Source: Mucilaginibacter sp. (GTDB taxonomy: Bacteria > Bacteroidota > Bacteroidia > Sphingobacteriales > Sphingobacteriaceae). Taken from it: a DNA stretch of 53,702 bases. The DNA lies in the NCBI GenBank assembly GCA_028288125.1, contig JAQBOH010000184.1, positions 1 to 53,702 on the forward strand, written 5' to 3'. Positions 32,913-42,578 of the stretch are shown here, in pieces. The notes under the pieces are model-generated. The model had not been told where the DNA came from and made no database searches. It saw nothing but the letters and a program-made list of their open reading frames with translations. The stretch's first letter is position 1, and every line of letters starts with the position of its first letter. A program made the translations under genes and the position numbers.

Positions 32913-33975
32913 ATTCAGTAACTAATTGATTGAACCGCTGCCCGCTTTCTTTTAAAAATTCCACTCTTATCGGCATTACGTACACGGGCAGATCTCCGGC
33001 ACCGGCCATACCCGTTTTAAACCACGAATGATCTAAACGCTGCGCATCCTTCTCTGTTGTAACGACTATTTTTTTTGCTGATGTGCAGACTTCAAATTCA
33101 CCGGCAAGTTTAGCGATATTTTTTAAGGTAAACGGGTGATGGTCGGGATATTTGTGATGAACAATATGAGAGGTACTGTGGCCTAAATGCTGTACCAGCG
33201 GTTCGGCATTAGCTATGCCCGTTAATAAAAATGCAGTAGTGTCTTTGCCAATAGTTAATCCGGCTGCTTCGCCATCCAAATTCTGCAACCCCTGGTAGGC
33301 GATGGATGTAAAAAACAATTGCTGGTAAGGCAGTGGGTCTATTTTGCCTGCAACAACAGTCTGTTCATCCGCCGTAAGTTGTGCCGGGCATTTGGTTACC
33401 ACAATAACCTGCGCCCGCCATCGCCCGCTGAACGGCTCGCGCATATTGCCCGCCGGCAATAACAAATGCGCATCATCAACGCGGTTATAGTCAAACAGCA
33501 AAATACTGAGGCCGGCTTCAACCGCCCTATGCTGGTATGCGTCGTCCATCAGGATAAGATCATGGTCCGGTAAAAGAAGTTCTATTCCCTTAACCCTGTT
33601 CTCGCAAACCGCTACGGTAATGTCGGGAAACTTGTGCCTAAACTGTGCCGGCTCGTCGCCGATTAGTTGTGAGTTGTGAGTTGTAAGTTGTAAGTCAGTT
33701 GTCCCTGTACTTGATACTTCAACAAAACCTTTCGTCCGTCTCCCGTATCCCCTGCTCAGGGTTGCCAGTTTATACTGATCTTTTAATAAACGGACAAGAT
33801 ATTCCGTCATCGGGCTTTTTCCCGCGCCGCCGACTTCAAGATTACCGACTGAAATAACAGGAATTTTAAACCGCCGGCTCTTAAACACCCCTGCATCATA
33901 ACACCAGTTGCGGATAATAACTACCAGCCCATAAAGCAATGAAAAGGGAAATAATAACCAGCGCAGGTATTTCAT
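32875..33975 (-). CDS. lpxK: Tetraacyldisaccharide 4'-kinase
   Basis: A 366-residue inner-membrane-associated kinase that phosphorylates the lipid A disaccharide at the 4' position. N-terminal hydrophobic helix (YLRWLLFPFSLLYGLVVIIRNW), then Walker A VGNLEVGGAGKSPMTEYLV at about 42-60, TLSRGYGRR, IGDEPAQF, DLILMDDAYQHRAV (the DDAYQHR variant of DDGFQHR), and later VTKCP. It has an unusual insertion: residues around TTDLQLTTHNSQL are encoded by an in-frame heptad DNA repeat (see 33664-33702) in the variable segment before IGDEP. It should remain functional. Stop overlaps the PNP start by 38 bp. Confidence 0.95.
   Translation of the reverse strand: MKYLRWLLFPFSLLYGLVVIIRNWCYDAGVFKSRRFKIPVISVGNLEVGGAGKSPMTEYLVRLLKDQYKLATLSRGYGRRTKGFVEVSSTGTTDLQLTTHNSQLIGDEPAQFRHKFPDITVAVCENRVKGIELLLPDHDLILMDDAYQHRAVEAGLSILLFDYNRVDDAHLLLPAGNMREPFSGRWRAQVIVVTKCPAQLTADEQTVVAGKIDPLPYQQLFFTSIAYQGLQNLDGEAAGLTIGKDTTAFLLTGIANAEPLVQHLGHSTSHIVHHKYPDHHPFTLKNIAKLAGEFEVCTSAKKIVVTTEKDAQRLDHSWFKTGMAGAGDLPVYVMPIRVEFLKESGQRFNQLVTEYVREHRADNSIH
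33664..33702. repeat. Heptad repeat inside lpxK
   Basis: TAGTTGT GAGTTGT GAGTTGT AAGTTGT AAGTCAG TTGT within the lpxK coding sequence, reading DLQLTTHNSQL on the coding strand. It is the same GTTGTAAGTT family as the intergenic repeats at 22026 and 49803. Confidence 0.7.
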
Positions 33976-34060
33976 ATCGCTGTAAAGATATAAAAACGGT
34001 TGAACAGGGGTTTTGCTTAATGCCGATTACAAAATACCCTCCCCGCGCCTGTTCACCTAA

Positions 34061-34831
34061 TTATTTTATGATCTCCACCACCGGCAAAACCTTTTCATCG
34101 ATCTTGCCATCGACTACCGAAACGTAATAGGTATTGCTCTTGTCGTCAATAGCCACCGAACGGATGTATTTTTCGTTTTCAAAAACAATGCCTGCCCGGT
34201 CATCGATAGCATAGCCCGGCGACAATTTCCCTTTAAGTATGTTATCAAAATAAAGCGGCCTGCGCAAAGGCTCGCTGTGGTAATGTGGGCAATGACTGGT
34301 TGGTATAAAAGCCAAACCTTTTACAATAGACAGGTCTTTCGGCCTTGAATCGGTAGTGCCGCCCTGGAACCAGCATAGCGAGCCGGCACTGCCGCCAGCC
34401 AGCACAATTCCATTGTTATAGGCTTTTCTTAAAACTGTGTCAATGCCCTGCGCCTTCCAGATCGCTAACATGTTAAGCGTATTACCGCCCCCTACAACTA
34501 TGGCGTCCATACTCAGCAGGTTTTCTTCAAAGGTTTTGGTTTCGGTGTACGAGGCAACGAACGCTTTTTGCACAAAGGGGCGCATCGGCAAGTCCTGGCA
34601 CACTTCATACCACGCGACGATGCCGCCGGCATTGTCAGCCGATGCTGTCGGCAAAAAACATATCCTTGGGTTTTCTTTTTTTGTTAAGGCAATAACATAA
34701 CGCATAAACGGCTTGGTAAACTGGCCGCCATACGCAAAAATAGTACGGGCTGCGCCTGCTTTCGGAGCCACCTGTGCAATACCCGTAAAACAAATCGTAA
34801 AAAATAAAATCGAAAAGCAGAGTTTTTTCAT
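34061..34831 (-). CDS. Exported S51-type peptidase (dipeptidase E/cyanophycinase-like)
   Basis: A 256-residue serine hydrolase. Signal peptide MKKLCFSILFFTICFTGIAQ, so periplasmic, unlike cytosolic E. coli PepE. S51 features: TIFAYGGQFTKPFMRYVIAL, ICFLPTASADNAGG, MDAIVVGGGNTLNMLAIWKAQGIDTVLRKAYNNGIVLAGGSAGSLCWFQGG (nucleophile Ser in GGSAGS), then a HCPHYHSE segment and DDRAGIVFEN near the C-terminus. It would cleave Asp-Xaa dipeptides or cyanophycin-like beta-Asp peptides. It lies 85 bp upstream of lpxK on the same strand and downstream of the heptamer array. Confidence 0.85.
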   Translation of the reverse strand: MKKLCFSILFFTICFTGIAQVAPKAGAARTIFAYGGQFTKPFMRYVIALTKKENPRICFLPTASADNAGGIVAWYEVCQDLPMRPFVQKAFVASYTETKTFEENLLSMDAIVVGGGNTLNMLAIWKAQGIDTVLRKAYNNGIVLAGGSAGSLCWFQGGTTDSRPKDLSIVKGLAFIPTSHCPHYHSEPLRRPLYFDNILKGKLSPGYAIDDRAGIVFENEKYIRSVAIDDKSNTYYVSVVDGKIDEKVLPVVEIIK

Positions 34832-34897
34832 GACGATAAAATTAACACAAAATACAACTTCTTATAATTGAAATTGCAGTAATTTGACCGCCCAATT

Positions 34898-35002
34898 TTG
34901 CCTATTGCCTATTGCCTATTGCCTATTGCCTATTGCCTATTGCCTATTGCCTATTGCCTATTGCCTATTGCCTATTGCCTATTGCCTATTGCCTATTGCC
35001 TA
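34898..35002. repeat. Perfect 15-copy TTGCCTA heptamer array
   Basis: TTGCCTA is repeated exactly 15 times (105 bp) without a mismatch. The last three bases (CTA, 35000-35002) are the stop codon of the permease gene read leftward, so the array begins inside its stop and fills most of the gap to the peptidase gene. Each unit read leftward is TAGGCAA. Perfect copies suggest recent slippage, so the length should vary between strains. Confidence 0.95.
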
Positions 35003-37435
35003 CTCGCTCTTCAAAGCCTTTATCGGGTTGGCTATAGCCGCTTTGATCGACTGAAAACTTACTGTTAACAACGCAATCACAATAGAAACCACACCGGCCA
35101 GCGCAAATATCCACCAGCTGATCGGCGCCCTGTAGTTAAAACCCTGTAGCCATTTGTTCATACCCCACCACGCGATTGGCGAGGCGATAACAATAGCCAA
35201 TGCTACAAGTTTCACAAAATCTAAAGACAAAAGCGTTGTAATAGCCTCCACGCTTGCACCCAACACTTTGCGGATGCCAATTTCCTTGCTGCGCTGTTCG
35301 GCCATAAAGGCGGATAAGGCAAACAAACCCAAACACGCCACTATAATAGCCAGTATGGCGAAGGTGGTGAATATGTGCCCCATCCGCTGTACGTCGGCAT
35401 ACATATTGGCAAAGCTCTCGTCCAGAAAGGTGTAGCGTATAGACTGCCCTGGCGAAATGCTTTTCCAGGTATTGGTTATGGCCTGGAGGGTGCTTTTCAT
35501 ATCAGCGCTTTTTACTTTAACGGTTACCATGGATGGGCTTAAACTGAAATGGAGCACCATCGGCCCGATCTGGTCATGCATCGAGTCAAAATTAAAATCC
35601 TGCACCACGCCAATAACGGTAAATGTGTAGCCGTTTGTGATACGTTTTCCTATTGGGTTTTTAAGATTGAGTTTTTTAGCTAAAGTTTGATTGATAATTA
35701 TTGATTTGCCGGCTGTGTCGTCCGACATATCGTACGAGAAATTCCGGCCTTCCAAAAGCTTCATGCCCAATGTTTTGAGATAGGTATCATCAACCTGCCA
35801 AAACTGGCCGCCAATGCCTGCATCGAGCTTGGTTCTTCCCTCGTTATAAAAAGTGTTCCCGTTGCGTTTCGCTCCGGAAATGGGCAGGTAATCGCTTATG
35901 GATGCGCTTTTAACAGATGCCAGTTTTTGCAGCTCGTTTTTAAAGCTCTTTACATTTTTATCGCCCAGCGTATTGGTGCCTTGTATTACCACTACCTGAT
36001 CTTTATCAAACCCTACTTTTTTGTTGAGGATGTATTGCATCTGGTTATAGATAACCAGGGTGCTGATGATAAGAATAATAGAGGTTGTAAACTGGAAAAC
36101 CACCAGGCTGTTCCGTAAAACCGAACTTTTACTGCCTGCGCTCAATGTGCCTTTAAGTACCTGGACCGGCTTGAACCCTGATAAATATAAAGCGGGATAC
36201 ATCCCGGCCACGATACCGATAATAAACGCCGAAATGAATACGATGGGGATAAGCCACCATTCGCCCCAGGGGATAATTAATGATTTTGATGTTAGGGTAT
36301 TGAAATAAGGCAGCAGCAGCCAGGCCAGCAACATCCCGATAGCAAATGAAAGAAAGCTATATAATAACGATTCGGTGAGGAACTGTTTGATCAAGCTGCT
36401 GCGGTACGATCCCACCACTTTACGCAAACCCACTTCTTTTGCCCTGTTGGCCGATTTTGCTGTAGATAGATTAATAAAGTTGATGCAGGCGATAACCAGG
36501 ATAAATCCTGCCACGGCGCCGAATAGCCAGATAAACCGGATGTCGCCGTGTGAAAGCCCATCGTCGATATCGTAAGAATAAAGGTTTATATCCGTTACCG
36601 GCTGAAGCGCCATCTTAATCTTGGCGGCCTCCTGTTCGGCGTTTTTTACACCGCCCTTTTTAAAGTTCGGCAGGAAGTAGTTTTTAACAATGTCAGCTGT
36701 CATTTTCTGCTCGAAATCCTTCACGTCGGTGCCCGCTTTAAGCAGCACATAGGTGGAGTAGTTAAAAGTGCCCCAGTTATTTTGCTCATTCTGCCAAAAC
36801 TCCATTCCGATTAGGGTCAGCATAAAATCGTATTGCAGGTGCGATGTGGCCGGAAAGTTTTCCATCACCCCACCCACCGTATACGGCTTGGTTTTGTCGT
36901 TATTAAAGTACATCACTTTACCCACCGGGTTTTGCCCGTGGAAATATTTATCAGCCTTCCTTCTGGAAATCACCATCGTACGCGGACTAACCAGCGCATG
37001 CAAGCGATCACCATAAACCATAGGTAATTTTAATATATTCAGCATGCTTTGGTCGGCATAGGTAATACCGTCCTCGTAGCTGTTTTCCACCTGGTCTGCG
37101 CGGCGCACTTCTGCTGTACCAGCGCCCATCAGGGTATTGGGCATTAGGCGGCCTGAAAATTCTATCTGCGGGAAATCCTTCTTCAGCGTTTTAGCAAGCG
37201 GCGCCGGCCATTCGGGGCCTTTTCCGACGGTGCCGTTATTGGTATACACAATCAGCACGCGGAAAATGCGGTTCGCGTCCGGGTACGACTTATCATAGCT
37301 CAATTCGTTGCGGATGTACAAAGCGATCAGCAAACACGCTGCAATGCTCAATGCAAATCCACCGATCTTTATAGCCGCATACATTTTTTGTTTGCGAAGC
37401 TGCCTTACGGCGATTTTTATATAGTTCTTTATCAT
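35000..37435 (-). CDS. FtsX/MacB-like ABC transporter permease (first of three)
   Basis: An 811-residue inner-membrane protein with two copies of the MacB_PCD-FtsX layout. N-terminal helix ([53 protein letters not shown]), a periplasmic domain (about 45-280), three helices around 290-430 ([40 protein letters not shown]), a second periplasmic domain, and final helices with [21 protein letters not shown] and the end [19 protein letters not shown]. Transports or extrudes lipid or peptide substrates in family members; needs an ABC ATPase not found here. Its stop codon is part of the heptamer array. 59 bp after the next paralog. Confidence 0.93.
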   Translation of the reverse strand: MIKNYIKIAVRQLRKQKMYAAIKIGGFALSIAACLLIALYIRNELSYDKSYPDANRIFRVLIVYTNNGTVGKGPEWPAPLAKTLKKDFPQIEFSGRLMPNTLMGAGTAEVRRADQVENSYEDGITYADQSMLNILKLPMVYGDRLHALVSPRTMVISRRKADKYFHGQNPVGKVMYFNNDKTKPYTVGGVMENFPATSHLQYDFMLTLIGMEFWQNEQNNWGTFNYSTYVLLKAGTDVKDFEQKMTADIVKNYFLPNFKKGGVKNAEQEAAKIKMALQPVTDINLYSYDIDDGLSHGDIRFIWLFGAVAGFILVIACINFINLSTAKSANRAKEVGLRKVVGSYRSSLIKQFLTESLLYSFLSFAIGMLLAWLLLPYFNTLTSKSLIIPWGEWWLIPIVFISAFIIGIVAGMYPALYLSGFKPVQVLKGTLSAGSKSSVLRNSLVVFQFTTSIILIISTLVIYNQMQYILNKKVGFDKDQVVVIQGTNTLGDKNVKSFKNELQKLASVKSASISDYLPISGAKRNGNTFYNEGRTKLDAGIGGQFWQVDDTYLKTLGMKLLEGRNFSYDMSDDTAGKSIIINQTLAKKLNLKNPIGKRITNGYTFTVIGVVQDFNFDSMHDQIGPMVLHFSLSPSMVTVKVKSADMKSTLQAITNTWKSISPGQSIRYTFLDESFANMYADVQRMGHIFTTFAILAIIVACLGLFALSAFMAEQRSKEIGIRKVLGASVEAITTLLSLDFVKLVALAIVIASPIAWWGMNKWLQGFNYRAPISWWIFALAGVVSIVIALLTVSFQSIKAAIANPIKALKSE

Positions 37436-37447
37436 GGTAGACCAATT

Positions 37448-37479
37448 ATTGAATTAGTGATTTATTGAATTAGTGATTT
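37448..37479. repeat. Two direct 16-bp repeats between permease genes
   Basis: ATTGAATTAGTGATTT occurs twice in a row (37448-37463, 37464-37479) in the spacer between two permease paralogs. A diverged version sits in the other spacer near 39890-39925. Confidence 0.6.
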
Positions 37480-37494
37480 TTGACTGCAAACTAC

Positions 37495-39879
37495 CTACTC
37501 ACTTCTAAGGCTTTTCACCGGATTTGCCAATGCGGCTTTGATGCTCTGGAAACTCACAGTTAGCAAGGTGATGAATATAGCACAAACGGCAGTTGCCGCG
37601 AAAATCCACCAGGATAGCTCGGCGTGATAGCGATACTTTTGCAGCCATCCATACATACAATACCACGCGACGGGTGTTGCAATCAAAAGTGAAATGATCA
37701 CCAGTTTTATAAAATCTTTTGACAATAGGCTCCATAAGCCAAAAACAGTTGCGCCCAATACCTTACGAACGCCTATTTCTTTGGTTCGCTGTTCGGCCAT
37801 AAAAGAAGCCATACCGGAAAGGCCGAGGCAACTGATAAAAATAGCCAGGATGGTAAAGAAATTGGCGAGTTTACCAATTCGCTCCTCCTCTCCAAATTTC
37901 TTTGCATAATCTGTATCCGTAAACCCAAAGGTAAATGGCTGCGCGGGATTGTATTTTTTAAACACCGCTTCGATCTTTGCTATCGCTTCATGTGTGCTTT
38001 TCATAGGGTTAATTCTCACTTCAACTACAGGCTGGGCACTTCCGTCGCAAACGAAAACAGTCCGGAAAACCGGCTCATATGGCGACTGCATAAGCATATC
38101 GTGTATGACGCCAATGACATGATACGTCTTTTTATCCCACTTAATGGTTTCGCCAACAGGGTGCTTTAGCCCCATAAATTTAACCGCGGTTTCGTTCAGT
38201 ATCATTGCCGTCGAATCAGTAATAAAATCCCGGGAGAAATCACGGCCCTCCTTAATATGCCAGCCTATCGTTTTTCCAAAATCGGTTGAAACGAAAATGG
38301 CGCCGAAATCGCCCTGTACAGCGGGGTCTTTTCCCCTCCATTCAAAACCATTATCAAATTCATTTACATAGGTTGTGGCGCCGGATGTTTCCGCTATTTC
38401 CGATACCTCTCCCGAATTTTTTAACTCATCACGAATTGCATTAAAGTTCTTATGGATATCTTCGGTTACTATGGGTATAGTAATAAGGCCATCGCGGTTG
38501 TACCCAACGGCTCGGTTTTTTGCGAATTGGATTTGCTGGAAAACAACAATCGTCCCGATGATCAAAACCGCCGACACCGTAAACTGCAGCACAACAAGAA
38601 TCTTCCTTGGCAAAGCCGCCAAACGGCCGGCGCGGAAGGTGCCCTTCAATACTTTAACCGGCTGGAAGGAGGATAAATAAAGAGCAGGATAACTTCCGGC
38701 TATTATACCGGTAATAAGCACGAACAATATACCCGACAACCAAAATAAAGGATTGGCCCATAGCACCTGCATCTTTTTATCGGCGACTTCATTGAAATAC
38801 GGGAGTGCAAGCATCACCAGCAAGATAGAAATAGCAAAAGCGCATATCGTCACCACCAGCGATTCGCTGAAAAACTGCCATATAAGCTGACTTCTGACAG
38901 AACCAATGGCCTTTCGGATGCCGACCTCCCTGGCGCGTTTTTCCGATCGTGCCGTATTCAGGTTCATAAAATTGATACAAGCTAACAGTAATACAAAAAA
39001 ACCTATGATGCCAAAAAGCCAAACGAATTCAATTCGTCCCCCTTCATTCACCCCATTTTTAAAGCCGGAATACAGGTGCCATTTGCCCATCGGGTGTAAA
39101 AAAACCACTGGCTTAAATGCGGCATCGGCTTTTGTAACCTTATTGAGCTTTGCATCTTTGATTTTTACCGACACCTTGCCCATATCAGCATTGTCAGCTA
39201 CTTGTACCAGCGTCTGGAACGAGTTATTCCGCCACGGGTTGGAAGATTTTTCAGACCAGTTATTGGCATCGATATACAACTTCCAGGGTGCAATAAATGT
39301 AAGACTGTTAAAATCAGAATTGTATGGCAGATCCTCATATATACCCGTTACGGTTACATTAAATTTATTGTCGATCCTTACGAGTTTATTTACCGGATCG
39401 CCATCGCCAAATAAGGCTTTGGCAGTTGATGCCGAAAGTATGATCGAGTGAATATCCTGCAATGCCGAGCGAGTGCCTTTCAGCATTTTCAGTGACAGCA
39501 TATCGGTGATCTGCGGCTCATAATAATTGCCGCTTTTTGTGATCTTTTTCTCGCCAAATGCAAGGATATGGTTGTTCGTCCACGATGACATAGATACATA
39601 CTTAAAATCGCTGCCGTAACTTTTCTTTAGCTCTTCACCCATTAAATAAGGAACAGAAGTTTGTGTACCAACATCGCCATTAAAAGTTTGGTGTTGCATC
39701 ACAATGGCTAACCGATTGTAATTTTGAAAACTCTTATTGAACGACAATTCATCCCATATCCACAATCCAATCAACATAGCAACCGCCATTCCGATTGACA
39801 AGCCGGCGATATTGATAAACGAATGCGCCTTATTTTTTACAAGGTTGCGCCAGGCAATTTTTAAATAATTCTTTATCAT
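37495..39879 (-). CDS. FtsX/MacB-like ABC transporter permease (second of three)
   Basis: A 794-residue paralog with the same layout: MIKNYLKIAWRNLVKNKAHSFINIAGLSIGMAVAMLIGLWIWDELSFNKSF, periplasmic domain, FVLLLACINFMNLNTARSEKRAREVGIRKAIGSVRSQLIWQFFSESLVV, second periplasmic domain with DFIKLVIISLLIATPVAWY, and the MASFMAEQRTKEIGVRKVLGAT / [19 protein letters not shown] end. Sequence differs widely from its neighbours in the periplasmic parts, pointing to divergent substrates or to paralogs of some age. Likely co-transcribed with the flanking permeases; no ATPase gene adjacent. Confidence 0.93.
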   Translation of the reverse strand: MIKNYLKIAWRNLVKNKAHSFINIAGLSIGMAVAMLIGLWIWDELSFNKSFQNYNRLAIVMQHQTFNGDVGTQTSVPYLMGEELKKSYGSDFKYVSMSSWTNNHILAFGEKKITKSGNYYEPQITDMLSLKMLKGTRSALQDIHSIILSASTAKALFGDGDPVNKLVRIDNKFNVTVTGIYEDLPYNSDFNSLTFIAPWKLYIDANNWSEKSSNPWRNNSFQTLVQVADNADMGKVSVKIKDAKLNKVTKADAAFKPVVFLHPMGKWHLYSGFKNGVNEGGRIEFVWLFGIIGFFVLLLACINFMNLNTARSEKRAREVGIRKAIGSVRSQLIWQFFSESLVVTICAFAISILLVMLALPYFNEVADKKMQVLWANPLFWLSGILFVLITGIIAGSYPALYLSSFQPVKVLKGTFRAGRLAALPRKILVVLQFTVSAVLIIGTIVVFQQIQFAKNRAVGYNRDGLITIPIVTEDIHKNFNAIRDELKNSGEVSEIAETSGATTYVNEFDNGFEWRGKDPAVQGDFGAIFVSTDFGKTIGWHIKEGRDFSRDFITDSTAMILNETAVKFMGLKHPVGETIKWDKKTYHVIGVIHDMLMQSPYEPVFRTVFVCDGSAQPVVEVRINPMKSTHEAIAKIEAVFKKYNPAQPFTFGFTDTDYAKKFGEEERIGKLANFFTILAIFISCLGLSGMASFMAEQRTKEIGVRKVLGATVFGLWSLLSKDFIKLVIISLLIATPVAWYCMYGWLQKYRYHAELSWWIFAATAVCAIFITLLTVSFQSIKAALANPVKSLRSE

Positions 39880-39951
39880 GATCGGTTTAATTGTTGAATA
39901 GTGATTTAGTGAATTATTGATTTTTAACTGTAAACTGCTATGCCAACTGTC

Positions 39952-42378
39952 TCACTCACTTTTAAGGCTCTTCACCGGGTTCATCAAAGCAGCTTTTACT
40001 GCTTGTGAGCTTACTGTAACCAGCGCAATGATCACTGCTACAGTACCTGCAAGGGCAAACATCCACCAGCTAAGCGGTATACGATAAGCAAATGCCTGCA
40101 GCCATTTGCCCATACCGTACCAAGCTATCGGCGTCGCGATAATGAACGATATAATTACCAGCTTTAAAAAATCAATTGATAACAATCCAACTATGCCCGA
40201 AACACTTGCGCCCAAAACCTTCCGGATGCCAATTTCCTTGTTCCGCTGCTCGGCGCTAAAAGCGGCCAGGCCAAACAACCCGAGGCACGAAATAAGTATA
40301 GCTACCAGTGTAAATGAATTGATGATCTGCGATAATACGATCTCGCTCTCATATTGCTTTTGCACTTCCAAATCCAGGAATGTGTATTCAAACGGCACCG
40401 ACGGCATATCTTTTTTCCATATATCGCCAATACTGCTCAATAGGGCTTTATAATTTGTGCTGTTGGTGGCTACGATCATACTCGTAAAATCGCCCGGGTT
40501 TTTATCATACACCAGCATAAACGGACGGACATCATCATGCAGGGAATTATAGTTAAAGTCCTTCATCACACCAGCCACGGTTACAAATACAGCAGGGCCG
40601 CCATATTGGGTATAAAGCCGCGCCCCGGGGGCGGTTTGCGCGTTCAGGTTCAGCCTTTTTGCCAACGTTTGGTTAATGAGCACCTTACCTGAGTCGCCGC
40701 GCATAAAATCGCGGCCGCTCACCAACTTTATACCGGTGGTTTTTACGAAAAACTCATCGCAGGCAATGTTCTGGGCATCAATGGCGGTTGACATATTCCC
40801 GCCGGCAGGGTAAACCCCATGATCATGCATTACAAATTGGCTCAGGTAATTGTCTGCACTTGAAACGGTTCTTACGCCTGCCAGTTGTTTTAAATCCTTT
40901 GCCATAGCCGGCATTTTGTTTTGCGCATCGCTGGTGTAAAAATTAAATACGAGCTTTTGGTTTTTATCAAAGCCGAGGTCCTTTGATTTAATATAGTTGA
41001 GCTGACTGTAAATAATGATGATACCCGTTATCATTACTATAGACAATACAAATTGAAACACCACCAGCGATTTCCGTATCCCGGCTGCTGAAATTTGGCT
41101 GTTAAAATTTCCTTTGATAACCTTTATGGCCTCGAAGGCCGATAAGTAAAACGCGGGGTAGCTACCCGCAACGAGCCCGGTAACCACAATCAGCCCTGTT
41201 AGCATCAGCCACAAACGGTAATCACCCAAAAAAGTCAGATGGATATCGGTTTGGGTAATACTATTAAGATAGGGCAGCACTACCCACAATAGTGGGATAG
41301 CGATAATTACACCAATAAACGATAGCAAAAACGATTCGCCCAGGAACTGTTTAATTAAATCGTACTTTCCTGCTCCGATTACCTTACGTACGCCTACCTC
41401 TTTGGCCCTTTTTGATGCACGTGCGGTCGACAGGTTCATAAAGTTAATGCAGGCGATAACCTGTATCAGTACCGCTATCAAAATTAGCATAAAAAGGAAT
41501 GAAGGGTCGGCAGTTTTAGTTGGCTCCACGTCGAATCCTCCTGTCGTATGAATTGACCTGACCGACTGTAAATGCAGTTCTTTTCGCATACCAAGCTGTT
41601 TCATTTGCGACCCCGCATACTTTTTCAGGAAGGCAGAGAACTTCTTTTCCAATGTCTTTGCATTTGCATCAGGGCGCAACACGATATAGGAAAAAAGAAA
41701 ATTATTACCGGCCCATTCCGGGTCATTGGCGATGGAATTTCCGGTATTCCCGCTTTTCATCGAAATAAACATGTTGCCCTCAAGGTGCGATTGGCCAAGG
41801 CTTTGGTCAACCACGCCGGTTACCTTAAAATCGTGCTTGCCGTATGCATCGTCGATGTTTATTAATTTTCCAACGGCTCTATCTCTTCCAAAAAGTTTTT
41901 CAGCAGTCGACTTTAACAGTACAATGGAATAGGGTTCATCTAAAGCATGCGCAGCCCGCCCTTCAACAAAATGATAGCTGAAAACATCAAAGTAGGTAGA
42001 GTCCACATAAAAAGCGCCCGTTTCATAAAATGATTGCTCCTTGTAGCGCAACAGGTGCTGCTTAGCGCCGAGCATGTCGGTTTTCACCACCCGCGTATAA
42101 TTCTGCACCTCGGGGAAATCTCTTTTGATAGCAGGCGCGATTGGCGGCGACGAAGCCGCGCCATGGTGTTTATCGCCGGTTAGTACCAGATCGGTAGTTA
42201 TCCGGTATATATTGTTAACGTTTTTATGATGCTTATCATAACTATACTGTTGCTGCACATATAGTAAAATATACAGGCAGCACAACGTACCGGCAGCCAG
42301 TCCAAAAATATTGATAAAGCTGAAGGTCTTATTTTTCAGCAAAAAACGGAACGCCGTTTTAAGATAACTTTTTAGCAT
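39952..42378 (-). CDS. FtsX/MacB-like ABC transporter permease (third of three, first transcribed)
   Basis: An 808-residue paralog. Starts MLKSYLKTAFRFLLKNKTFSFINIFGLAAGTLCCLYILLYVQQQYSYDKHHKNVNN. Core segments: MLILIAVLIQVIACINFMNLSTARASKRAKEVGVRKVIGAGKYDLIKQFLGESFLLSFIGV, later [36 protein letters not shown] and the end SSQAVKAALMNPVKSLKSE. Being furthest upstream on the strand, it should be transcribed first of the three. No TAnnTTTG promoter was found convincingly in the 200 bp before it, which includes heptad repeats. Substrate unknown. Confidence 0.93.
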   Translation of the reverse strand: MLKSYLKTAFRFLLKNKTFSFINIFGLAAGTLCCLYILLYVQQQYSYDKHHKNVNNIYRITTDLVLTGDKHHGAASSPPIAPAIKRDFPEVQNYTRVVKTDMLGAKQHLLRYKEQSFYETGAFYVDSTYFDVFSYHFVEGRAAHALDEPYSIVLLKSTAEKLFGRDRAVGKLINIDDAYGKHDFKVTGVVDQSLGQSHLEGNMFISMKSGNTGNSIANDPEWAGNNFLFSYIVLRPDANAKTLEKKFSAFLKKYAGSQMKQLGMRKELHLQSVRSIHTTGGFDVEPTKTADPSFLFMLILIAVLIQVIACINFMNLSTARASKRAKEVGVRKVIGAGKYDLIKQFLGESFLLSFIGVIIAIPLLWVVLPYLNSITQTDIHLTFLGDYRLWLMLTGLIVVTGLVAGSYPAFYLSAFEAIKVIKGNFNSQISAAGIRKSLVVFQFVLSIVMITGIIIIYSQLNYIKSKDLGFDKNQKLVFNFYTSDAQNKMPAMAKDLKQLAGVRTVSSADNYLSQFVMHDHGVYPAGGNMSTAIDAQNIACDEFFVKTTGIKLVSGRDFMRGDSGKVLINQTLAKRLNLNAQTAPGARLYTQYGGPAVFVTVAGVMKDFNYNSLHDDVRPFMLVYDKNPGDFTSMIVATNSTNYKALLSSIGDIWKKDMPSVPFEYTFLDLEVQKQYESEIVLSQIINSFTLVAILISCLGLFGLAAFSAEQRNKEIGIRKVLGASVSGIVGLLSIDFLKLVIISFIIATPIAWYGMGKWLQAFAYRIPLSWWMFALAGTVAVIIALVTVSSQAVKAALMNPVKSLKSE

Positions 42379-42423
42379 AGTTTATTGATTCATTTAGTTC
42401 ATTGGTCTTGCTCGGCACTCTTA

Positions 42424-42451
42424 CCTTTCGCCTTTGACCTTTCACCTCGTT
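42424..42451. repeat. Heptad repeat (CCTTTCG-type)
   Basis: CCTTTCG CCTTTGA CCTTTCA CCTCGTT in the spacer between chrA and the permease genes. Confidence 0.55.
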
Positions 42452-42578
42452 CATGGACTAACAAAATGCCAAACAGATATCAATCTAATAATCAACAAGT
42501 TGAATCAATTCTACGCGAGGTAATTCGTTCGGTTTCGATACAGTGGATGTTCGGTTATGGATAGGAGATTAAGCCGCT

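Noticed and set aside
34898-35002. CRISPR-like array
   Set aside because: The copies are contiguous 7-mers with no spacers, so it is a simple tandem repeat.
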